Positions 26,333 to 33,713 of a stretch of DNA of 64,000 bases are shown here, piece by piece. The translations under genes and the position numbers were made by a program. Each line of letters opens with the position of its first letter. Within the stretch, counting starts at the first letter, position 1. The DNA is from RFSX01 sp965230215 (GTDB taxonomy: Bacteria > Bacteroidota > Bacteroidia > Chitinophagales > Saprospiraceae). The stretch is from contig CBDDKN010000001.1 in assembly GCA_965230215.1 (NCBI GenBank), positions 310,001 to 374,000 of the forward strand. Reading direction: 5' to 3'. Under the pieces are notes generated by a model. It had not been told where the DNA came from, did not search any database, and saw nothing but the letters and a program-made list of their open reading frames with translations.

Positions 26333-28703
26333 CCGCCACGTTCAAGTTGCCAAAGAATCCCTGGCCATCGAGCGGAATAAAGTGTGAGTTGGTGTCTGGA
26401 TTTTTAAATGGACTTCTTAGCTTGTATCCAAAATCAAATCGAATCAGGAAGTAGGTAAAGTCAAAACGAATACCCCATCCATAGCCAAGAGCTATCTCAT
26501 TTAAAAAATTAGAACTGAACTTAGAACCCACACGATCGGGATCTTCCTTGAGTGTCCATATGTTACCGCCATCAAAGAAGAGGCCCCCATCCATCAGCCA
26601 GAAGAGATCAAATCTGTATTCCAGATTGAATTCAAGAATGATGTCACCACGTTGAAAAAACGATATGGGATCCGGGTCAGTGAATTCATAAGAACCTGGT
26701 CCCAATTGCATTGGTCTCCATGCCCGTAAACTACTTGGTCCACCAATAAGGAATTGTTTGATATAAGAAACCACGTTTGTCTCACCATTCGTGTCTGTGC
26801 CGTAAGGTACGGACACACCTGTCCTAATACGGGCGGCCAGTTGCGCTTCCTTGTTCAGTTTTTTATACCAGCGACCGTCAAGTTCAAGTTTGACAAATTT
26901 TTCGAAGTCTATATTGTTATTCAATCGCCATACAGCATTGTTGTCTTTGAAAAGGTTACTGATACCGTTTCCGAGATGTACTTCAAGACCTGAAGTTTCC
27001 AGGTTGGCAATGAAGGCATAATTGGCACTGTATGGTCCTCTGTCACTTTGGTAATAGTAGGAGAGGTCTCTGAATAAGATACCTGTAAATAAAGTTGTTT
27101 GAAAACTCCTTTGAAGTAGAGGGTTGTTCTGCAGAATTATCTGGAAACTATCCCTTATGATATAATCAGCATAATTGAAGCCGATTTGATTAAAAACAAG
27201 TCTGTGTTTGTTATTGAATTTTATATCAAACCCATAGCTCGTGTTAAAAGACGAGATTTGATAGTTGTCGATGATATCTACATAGTTGAAACCCACTGAG
27301 ATTCGACTGGAGCCCTCTTCTTCCATTTTTTTGATCGACTTTTCCTTGATGATACCCACATTGGATGCCAATCTCAAAGCATTAAGAGGTCTGGTAAATT
27401 TTGGAATATCCAGAGAGTTGTTAAGTCCCAGCGAAAAGGTGTTGATCTCTTGGGTTTCTGCTCTGAACTCAATTCCGGTTTCAAGGCTAAACTTATACCT
27501 TTCGGAACCGCCAAAAGCATTTCTGTTTTCCAAACCTGTACCAATAGCGAAGCCAACGAGGTTTCGGTCCACCCGGCTGATATTCGAGAAAAACAAATCG
27601 GTACCTAAATCAAAAATCCATTTGTTGCGCTGTGGTGTTAACAGGATTTTATAGTCGATAAGCGACTCCGCCTCAGGATTAACACTGGCCTGTAGTTTGA
27701 CAAAACGATAGGTGTTCAGGTTGAACAGCTTTCGAACTGTCTTGTCATAGTTGTCAGCTCGGAACAGGTCATAAGTCTTTAAGAATATCTTCCTGTCTAT
27801 TACTGACGGTTTGACAATATAGTCTTCAGATTCGTGGAAGTATTTTTTAGAGAAGATCTCTTCTCCTTCAAGTTTACGAATGTTTTGAAATTGGTGATAG
27901 TCTGTATATACTTCTATATCACCGATACGATATCGCGTGTGACTAGAGCTATCGGAAGGAGGGAGGATCTCAAAGAATATATCCCATGCGTGATCCAGTC
28001 CTGTGCTATCTCCCTTGATGGCCACGTTGTTTAGATTGAAATTGGCATATCCTTGGTTCTGTAATGATGATACAATCCTTTGCTTCTCCACATCAAAAGT
28101 GAACGCATCGATGCCATCACCAACAGCCAGAAAACTTGTTTTGGAAAGGGAATCCACCCTTTCAATCAAAGATGAATCAAGGCTTATATACTGGAGGCTG
28201 TTAATGACATATTGCTGACCAGGATCTACCATATATGATACTACGGCTCTCTTGTCGCAGAAACATACATTTTTATTTACTTCCGCTTCATAGTATCCCT
28301 TTTTGTTACGCAGATAGTTCTGCATGTCAACAGCTGAACGTGTGATCAGATTGGAATCAAGCAGTGCAGGAACTTCTCCCAGAGAGTTTTTGGACCAGTT
28401 TTTAATCCAGCTGGTATCTCCAGGAGACTGATTTCTCAAAAAGAACCATTCTCTTGGGAAAAATATAAATACATTACCATTGGGAGTCTGTCGGTAGAAT
28501 TGTTCCAGTTCATCCTTAAGGTCATTCGGCTTCTCGATTTTTTGGTCAGAACCAATAACTACTTCAACATGGTCCAGTAGCACTTCATCATCTTGAAGAT
28601 ATTTTGTAGTATTACAAGATTGCAAGAAAATAAACAATACGCATAGGCCAGGCAGTAGCAATCTGCTCAGGATTATGTGACTGTTTTTATTAACTGTACC
28701 CAA
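26316..28703 (-). CDS. tamL: TamL-type lipoprotein BamA/TamA homologue (795 aa)
   Basis: Outer-membrane Omp85-superfamily protein with a lipoprotein signal (LFIFLQSC, Cys near residue 29), the hallmark of Bacteroidota TamL. POTRA-like repeats fill about 40-380 (for example YRIGDIEVYTDYHQFQ). A 16-strand-type barrel runs from about 390 to the end, with the LRAWRPMQLGPG loop in the position of the Omp85 VRGF/Y motif. TamL is believed to help assemble outer-membrane proteins with TamB; no tamB is in this window. The only plausible start is TTG at 28703, because no in-frame ATG precedes the signal peptide before an upstream stop. This start abuts the ATG of the divergent methyltransferase. Confidence 0.9.
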   Translation of the reverse strand: MGTVNKNSHIILSRLLLPGLCVLFIFLQSCNTTKYLQDDEVLLDHVEVVIGSDQKIEKPNDLKDELEQFYRQTPNGNVFIFFPREWFFLRNQSPGDTSWIKNWSKNSLGEVPALLDSNLITRSAVDMQNYLRNKKGYYEAEVNKNVCFCDKRAVVSYMVDPGQQYVINSLQYISLDSSLIERVDSLSKTSFLAVGDGIDAFTFDVEKQRIVSSLQNQGYANFNLNNVAIKGDSTGLDHAWDIFFEILPPSDSSSHTRYRIGDIEVYTDYHQFQNIRKLEGEEIFSKKYFHESEDYIVKPSVIDRKIFLKTYDLFRADNYDKTVRKLFNLNTYRFVKLQASVNPEAESLIDYKILLTPQRNKWIFDLGTDLFFSNISRVDRNLVGFAIGTGLENRNAFGGSERYKFSLETGIEFRAETQEINTFSLGLNNSLDIPKFTRPLNALRLASNVGIIKEKSIKKMEEEGSSRISVGFNYVDIIDNYQISSFNTSYGFDIKFNNKHRLVFNQIGFNYADYIIRDSFQIILQNNPLLQRSFQTTLFTGILFRDLSYYYQSDRGPYSANYAFIANLETSGLEVHLGNGISNLFKDNNAVWRLNNNIDFEKFVKLELDGRWYKKLNKEAQLAARIRTGVSVPYGTDTNGETNVVSYIKQFLIGGPSSLRAWRPMQLGPGSYEFTDPDPISFFQRGDIILEFNLEYRFDLFWLMDGGLFFDGGNIWTLKEDPDRVGSKFSSNFLNEIALGYGWGIRFDFTYFLIRFDFGYKLRSPFKNPDTNSHFIPLDGQGFFGNLNVAVNYPF

Positions 28704-29459
28704 ATGGTTTTTACTAGAGAGTTAAAGAAATATATAAATTCTTTACAATATGTAAAATATCGGCAAAAGTATAACAAATTCATTGCCGAAGGCCCCAAAA
28801 TATGCATGGAATTTTTGGCTAGCGATCGGTATGAGATCGAATACATAATATGCAAAAAGAAGTTCTATGACCTAAATGAATCACATCTGGCCAAATTCTC
28901 GGGAAAGACTATTGTATGTAATGATACTGAATTAAAATCTATTTCATCACTACGCAGTCCTAACAAAATTTTAATAGTTGCGACACTGCCCAATTTGGAA
29001 AAGTCGACTGAACCCCGATTGGATGATTGGGTGATTTATTGCGATCACATACAAGACCCTGGAAATATGGGCGCTATTATGCGGATAGCAGATTGGTTCG
29101 GTTTTGAGGGGATATGGGCATCACCGGACAGTGTTGATTTTTTTAATCCAAAAGTGGTACAATCTGCGATGGGTGCACATAACAGGATTGATTGTCGAAC
29201 TGTGGATCGTGGGCATTTGATAGAGAAATACAGTGATAATATGCATGTACTGGCATTGGGAGGGGAAGATATGCGATCGGTTAATTTTCCTGATAAGGGA
29301 ATATTGGTGGTCGGAAATGAAGGTAAGGGGGCAGATTCAGCGATTATTGAGGCAGCCAAACACAAAGTAACCATCAAAAAATACGGAGGCGCCGAATCTC
29401 TCAACGCCTCCGTAGCATGCGGTGTTGCATGTCACTATATCAGACTAAGTACTGATTAG
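28704..29459 (+). CDS. TrmH/SpoU-family rRNA/tRNA 2'-O-methyltransferase (251 aa)
   Basis: Larger SpoU enzyme with an N-terminal substrate-binding domain (KYINSLQYVKYRQKYNKFIAEG). The knotted catalytic domain has motif 1 DHIQDPGNMGAIMRIADWFG, motif 2 VVGNEGKG and motif 3 SLNASVACGVA. The start at 28704 fits the family N-terminus, which normally begins just before the K-x-I-x-S-L-Q stretch. It is divergent from tamL with start codons touching, and convergent with the thioredoxin-like gene (4-bp overlap). The target nucleotide is unknown. Confidence 0.92.
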   Translation: MVFTRELKKYINSLQYVKYRQKYNKFIAEGPKICMEFLASDRYEIEYIICKKKFYDLNESHLAKFSGKTIVCNDTELKSISSLRSPNKILIVATLPNLEKSTEPRLDDWVIYCDHIQDPGNMGAIMRIADWFGFEGIWASPDSVDFFNPKVVQSAMGAHNRIDCRTVDRGHLIEKYSDNMHVLALGGEDMRSVNFPDKGILVVGNEGKGADSAIIEAAKHKVTIKKYGGAESLNASVACGVACHYIRLSTD

Positions 29460-30559
29460 AGGTATTTCTTTATTTCGCTGTCTAGCAGGTTCTTATTTGG
29501 ATTAAGGGCTACAATATTACCTTCTTTATCGATAAGGAAAGTTGTAGGGATACTTCTGACACCATAAAGGGCTGCCGCAGCAGAGTCCCATTTTTTCAGA
29601 TCACTGACATGATTGTCCCAAACAAGATTGTCCTTCTTAATGGCATCCAGCCAGCGTTGCTTTGATCTCTTCAATTGTGCATCCAACTGATCAGCTGGAA
29701 ATCTTGACTTCGTTCTCTCATCAAGCCCATCAAGTGAAACATTGAAAACAGTGAAACCTTGATCTTTGTACTTATTATAGACTTCGACAACTTTTGGATT
29801 TGCACGACGACAAGGTCCACACCAGCTTGCCCAGAAATCCAAAAGCACCACCTGGCCTTTCAGGTCCGATAGCTTGCGAATTTTTCCATTTGTATCTTCC
29901 ATAACGATGTCTGGTGCAGGTTGTCCTACCTGAACTCTGTAACGCGACTGCTGCATGTCATAATTCTTCTTCATTTTTGCAGCAAAAGCATTGAAATCGC
30001 TTGTCAGCTGGGATTCAGGATAAGTTTCCTTTAGTTTCTTGTCAACTGCCGCATATGTTTCATAAAGAGCAGGGTTGGCCGGGGAAGTACCCAAAACAAG
30101 AGCTGTTGACAGCAAAGGATCATAGTTGTTCACAGCATTGTTATACAGGCTCGCCAGATCTGTTTTTCTATTGATAAGATCGTTCACAGACTGACGGTAT
30201 TGATCTGACATTGGAGAACCAGTAACCGTGTATTCAAAGTTTTGAAGGGTATTCAAGTCGCCAGCGATATCAATTTTACTTTCATCGCCTTTCAGAACCA
30301 AATCAACACTTTTGGCACCTATTCTGACACGATACATGCCTGGTTCAAGACCTTCTGGAAAATTAAATTTAAAGTTACCGTTGGAAATAGCTTCATTCCC
30401 TAGAGATTGAATGGAGTTACTCATCGCTTTTACATCAAAGTAAGCGGTGAGGTTGTCTGCATTCTCAATATTGCCTTCTATGTTCAATCCCGATGGTGTG
30501 CTATTGCATGACAACATCAATGTCGAAACGATAATAGCTAACAGGTAATTGATCTTCAT
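29456..30559 (-). CDS. TlpA-like thioredoxin-fold lipoprotein with N-terminal DUF4369-type domain (367 aa)
   Basis: Lipoprotein signal with lipobox TLMLSC (Cys18). Residues about 24-110 resemble DUF4369, a domain often fused to Bacteroidota thioredoxins (GxFxFxFPEGLEPGMYRVRIG). The C-terminal thioredoxin/AhpC-TSA domain starts at VGQPAPDIVMEDTNGK and carries the redox motif WASWCGPCR and the cis-Pro in RSIPTTFLID. Expected role: envelope thiol reductase, with substrate unknown. It is monocistronic. Confidence 0.9.
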   Translation of the reverse strand: MKINYLLAIIVSTLMLSCNSTPSGLNIEGNIENADNLTAYFDVKAMSNSIQSLGNEAISNGNFKFNFPEGLEPGMYRVRIGAKSVDLVLKGDESKIDIAGDLNTLQNFEYTVTGSPMSDQYRQSVNDLINRKTDLASLYNNAVNNYDPLLSTALVLGTSPANPALYETYAAVDKKLKETYPESQLTSDFNAFAAKMKKNYDMQQSRYRVQVGQPAPDIVMEDTNGKIRKLSDLKGQVVLLDFWASWCGPCRRANPKVVEVYNKYKDQGFTVFNVSLDGLDERTKSRFPADQLDAQLKRSKQRWLDAIKKDNLVWDNHVSDLKKWDSAAAALYGVRSIPTTFLIDKEGNIVALNPNKNLLDSEIKKYL

Positions 30560-30726
30560 TTTTATACGATTTTAATTAATAACGCTTGCTGGTCAATCTG
30601 GTTGCAAGCCTAAAGAATACGCAAAATTAATATTAAATAAAAACTTAATACGTAAAACGGCAATAAAGATAAGGTATCTGCAGATTCGAAAGTATTAAGA
30701 AATTTATAAAATCAGTCTTGATTTCA
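30560..30726. other. Intergenic spacer between tlpA-like and udk genes
   Basis: A 167-bp AT-rich spacer between two minus-strand genes. No hairpin terminator downstream of udk and no clear promoter match for the tlpA-like gene was found. Confidence 0.4.
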
Positions 30727-31344
30727 TTAAAGTTTGGCCTGGATAAAGGCTGTAATCACATCCAGGCCTTTATCCAGGTCCCTGTTGTTGTTGATAATGA
30801 TATCAACATCATCTTTATAGGCTTTGATGTATCTCTCATAGGCAGGCATTACGTGATGTTCATATCTGTAAATCACATCTTCGAGTGGATAATTGCGCTC
30901 TGTTCGATCCCGCTTTATACGTCTGATTAGCTTAAGGTTGTCTTTAGCATATATATACAGCTTGAGGTCAAAAATATCTTTCAATTCCTTGTAGTGGTAT
31001 ATAAAAAGACCCTCTATGATGATAATGCGGGCTGGCTTGATGGTTATCTGCTGCGAGATTGCATTCTCGTTATTGAATACATATTCCTGTTTGGTGACCT
31101 CTTCTCCGCTCTGAAGCGTTTGGAGATCTTTCAAGAGAATATCAGATTCAATGGATTCAGGAAGGTCGAAATTCTGAATTCCTTGATCATCGGTGTATTG
31201 CTTTTCTCTGGGTAAATAATAGTTGTCCAGTGATATAAAGCACACCTGATCTGCAGAGAATTTCTCTTTTAGCTTTTGTATAAAAGTGGTTTTACCTGAG
31301 CCACTTCCACCTGAAATTCCTATGATATATAGTTCATCCGCCAT
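30727..31344 (-). CDS. udk: Uridine kinase (205 aa)
   Basis: Phosphorylates uridine and cytidine to UMP/CMP with ATP or GTP. The P-loop is GISGGSGSGKTTF (about residues 8-20), followed by SLDNYYLP (nucleoside site), EGLFIYHY and RIKRDRTERNYPLEDVIYRY. Length is typical. The start at 31344 removes a 13-residue non-family extension that would run back over the promoter. It is divergent from the nucleoside transporter at 31409, which fits a shared role in taking in and trapping pyrimidine nucleosides. Confidence 0.95.
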   Translation of the reverse strand: MADELYIIGISGGSGSGKTTFIQKLKEKFSADQVCFISLDNYYLPREKQYTDDQGIQNFDLPESIESDILLKDLQTLQSGEEVTKQEYVFNNENAISQQITIKPARIIIIEGLFIYHYKELKDIFDLKLYIYAKDNLKLIRRIKRDRTERNYPLEDVIYRYEHHVMPAYERYIKAYKDDVDIIINNNRDLDKGLDVITAFIQAKL

Positions 31345-31352
31345 AAACAGAA

Positions 31353-31386
31353 CAAATTTATAATTTTGATTAACTTCCCTCACAAA
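31353..31386 (-). promoter_or_regulatory. udk promoter (-33 TTTG, -7 TAAATTTG)
   Basis: On the minus strand TTTG (31386-31383) and TAAATTTG (31360-31353) are separated by 22 bases. Both match the Bacteroidota consensus. The predicted start is near 31349, leaving a leader of about 5 bases before the udk ATG. Confidence 0.55.
31361..31368 (+). promoter_or_regulatory. -7 element of the nucleoside transporter gene
   Basis: TAATTTTG matches TAnnTTTG and directly abuts the udk -7 element, forming CAAATTTA-TAATTTTG. The two -7 boxes lie back to back, so one polymerase would exclude the other. No good -33 box is seen for this direction. Confidence 0.45.
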
Positions 31387-31408
31387 TTAGAGGCCTAAAT
31401 AACTAGAA

Positions 31409-32629
31409 ATGGAAAGATTCACCGGGGTAATCGGAATTGTGGTTTTACTCCTTGTCGCATATGCGATGAGCAATAACCGAAAGAATATTGACTACAAATT
31501 GGTAGGATGGGGTTTAGGTCTGCAGATTGCCTTTGCATTGTTTATTCTGAAAACGCCAATCGGATTGCCGTTTTTCGAATTTTTTGACATGATAATAAAG
31601 AAGTTATTGGCCTTTTCGGATAAGGGAGGGGACTTTCTTTTTGCATCATTCGTATCTGGTCAGGTAGAAGCACCCTTGGTCAACTTTGCAGTACGTGTTT
31701 TGCCAACCGTTATATTCTTCTCGTCTTTAATGGCTGTGCTGTATCATTCAGGTATCATGCAGTTTATCGTCAAGATCATTGCCAGAGTGGTTCAGAAGAC
31801 CATGGGAACAAGTGGTTCTGAGACGCTTAGTGTCGTCGGAAGTATTTTTGTTGGGCAGACAGAGGCGCCATTATTGGTCAGACCCTTTGTTAAAAACATG
31901 ACCTCATCGGAGCTTATAACCGTTATGATAGGAGGCTTTGCAACTGTAGCTGGTGGTGTGATGGCATTGTATGTCAAAATGCTTGAGGATGTGCCAGGTA
32001 TTGCCGGACACTTGATGGCAGCGTCTATCATGAGTGCGCCTGCAGCTATCGTGGTTGCCAAGATCATCTTTCCTGAAACCGAAGAATCTGAGACCAAGGG
32101 GACACTGAAAGTCGAGATAGAAAAACCTGCCGATAATATTATGGAAGCCCTTGGAGATGGGGCGACCGATGGTATGAAACTCGCTGCCAACATCGGTGCC
32201 ATGCTTATAGCTATAGTCGCCATGGTAGCCATGGTAGATGGTATACTTTCCTTTGCCAATACTTCTCTGGCCGAGATTCTTGGTGTCATTTTCAAACCCC
32301 TTGCCTTCTGTATGGGTGCACCATGGAGCGAAGCCGGAACATTGGGTACACTGCTGGGAGAGAAGATAGTATTAACTGAACTTCTGGCATACAAAGATCT
32401 TAGTGACATTAGAAAAGCCGGAGAGTTGTCAGATCGATCTGCTATAATTGCCAGTTATGCATTATGTGGATTTGCCAACTTTGCTTCCATAGGTATCCAG
32501 ATGGGTGGTATTGGAGGAATAGCTCCGGAAAGAAAGAAGGATATCGCCAAGCTGGCATTTAAGGCCATGATAGGTGGTGCTTTGGCTTCCTGGATAACCG
32601 CATGTATAGCAGGAATACTCATCAATTAG
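31409..32629 (+). CDS. Concentrative nucleoside transporter, NupC/CNT family (406 aa)
   Basis: Inner-membrane cation-coupled nucleoside symporter. CNT landmarks are GWGLGLQIAFALFILKTPIG near the N-terminus, the nucleoside-binding segments SIFVGQTEAPLLVRP and GGFATVAGGVMALYVK, and the C-terminal CGFANFASIGIQMGGIGG. These are the hairpin and half-helix motifs that bind ribose and Na+. Multiple hydrophobic helices are evident. It is divergent from udk with adjoining promoters. Preference for uridine/cytidine is inferred from context, not shown. Confidence 0.95.
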   Translation: MERFTGVIGIVVLLLVAYAMSNNRKNIDYKLVGWGLGLQIAFALFILKTPIGLPFFEFFDMIIKKLLAFSDKGGDFLFASFVSGQVEAPLVNFAVRVLPTVIFFSSLMAVLYHSGIMQFIVKIIARVVQKTMGTSGSETLSVVGSIFVGQTEAPLLVRPFVKNMTSSELITVMIGGFATVAGGVMALYVKMLEDVPGIAGHLMAASIMSAPAAIVVAKIIFPETEESETKGTLKVEIEKPADNIMEALGDGATDGMKLAANIGAMLIAIVAMVAMVDGILSFANTSLAEILGVIFKPLAFCMGAPWSEAGTLGTLLGEKIVLTELLAYKDLSDIRKAGELSDRSAIIASYALCGFANFASIGIQMGGIGGIAPERKKDIAKLAFKAMIGGALASWITACIAGILIN

Positions 32630-32666
32630 TAGCATAAATATTACATCAGGTTAATTATACATTGCT

Positions 32667-32674
32667 TACATTTG
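32667..32674 (+). promoter_or_regulatory. Candidate -7 element for the DUF2911 gene
   Basis: TACATTTG, a full match to TAnnTTTG, 15 bp before the ATG at 32690. The predicted start is near 32678. No consensus -33 box. Confidence 0.4.
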
Positions 32675-32689
32675 CACAAAAATTGAAAT

Positions 32690-33529
32690 ATGAGACATTT
32701 AACAACACTTGTTTTATTGTTTGTAGCTACAATGGCTTACAGTCAGATCGAAACACCTGCGGCTAGCCCAGCGGCTAAAGTTGAGCAAACCGTTGGATTA
32801 ACAGATATCACTGTTGAATATTCCAGACCTGGAATGAAGGACAGAGTTATTTTTGCTGAGGACGGATTGGTACCTCACGGTAAAATCTGGAGAACTGGAG
32901 CAAACGCTGCAACCAAAGTAACTTTCTCTGATGCTGTTACAGTAAATGGTAGTGAATTGGCTGCTGGTTCTTATGCGGTTTTGACTACACCTTCTGCTGA
33001 CAACTGGCAGGTACACTTTTTCACTTTTGAGGGCCGTAGCTTTGGCTCTTACCTGGACAAAACACCTGATCTTACAGTTACTGCAGATGTAAACGAAATG
33101 CCGATGACATTGGAGACATTTACAATCAGCATTCATAACATCACAAATGATGGTGCTACACTTAACTTCTCTTGGGAGAAAACTTGGGTATCACTTGAAA
33201 TCGGTGTTGAAGTTGATTCAAGAGTTATGGCAAATATTGAATCAGTAATGGCTGGTCCAACTGGTGGTGACTACTATGCCGCTGCTTCTTACTACCACAG
33301 CGCTGGAAAAGATCTAAACCAGGCATTGGAATGGATCAACAAAGCGACAAATGTAGATGAGCCTAAATTCTGGCAGGTTAGAAGAAAAGCACTTATCCTT
33401 GCTGATTTGGGTAAAACTCAGGAAGCTATCGCAGCTGCAGAGCAATCTATGATGTTGGCTGAAAAAGCAGGCAACGAAGACTACGTTCGTATGAACAAGA
33501 AGTCTATCGAAATGTGGAAGAACATGTAA
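32690..33529 (+). CDS. Exported DUF2911 protein (279 aa)
   Basis: A signal peptide (residues 1-19, MAYSQ end) is followed by a DUF2911 domain (about 28-170). Its family strings are VEYSRPGMKDR, PHGKIWRTGANAATKVTFS and the AGSYAVLTTP segment. The remaining ~100 residues look alpha-helical and TPR-like (PTGGDYYAAASYYHSAGKDLNQALEWINKA and so on). DUF2911 proteins are common in Bacteroidota and lack an established role. A strong terminator follows and it has its own promoter, so it is monocistronic. Confidence 0.85.
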   Translation: MRHLTTLVLLFVATMAYSQIETPAASPAAKVEQTVGLTDITVEYSRPGMKDRVIFAEDGLVPHGKIWRTGANAATKVTFSDAVTVNGSELAAGSYAVLTTPSADNWQVHFFTFEGRSFGSYLDKTPDLTVTADVNEMPMTLETFTISIHNITNDGATLNFSWEKTWVSLEIGVEVDSRVMANIESVMAGPTGGDYYAAASYYHSAGKDLNQALEWINKATNVDEPKFWQVRRKALILADLGKTQEAIAAAEQSMMLAEKAGNEDYVRMNKKSIEMWKNM

Positions 33530-33554
33530 TAAGGTTTTACACCAAGATAATATG

Positions 33555-33587
33555 AAAGGCCGGACATTGCGTTCCGGCCTTTTTTTG
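33555..33587 (+). terminator. Intrinsic terminator after the DUF2911 gene
   Basis: Ten-base-pair stem AAAGGCCGGA / TCCGGCCTTT with an 8-base loop, followed by seven T. GC-rich centre, so strong. Confidence 0.92.
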
Positions 33588-33713
33588 TAAAGCCTGTTTT
33601 ACATTGTATAATGAACACTTCTAATATTTATACAAAGACTCATTTTGACTCGATAAAACCAAATGCCCTAAAATGGGTTTAGATATAACTTTATGGTCAT
33701 AATATGAGACTTT

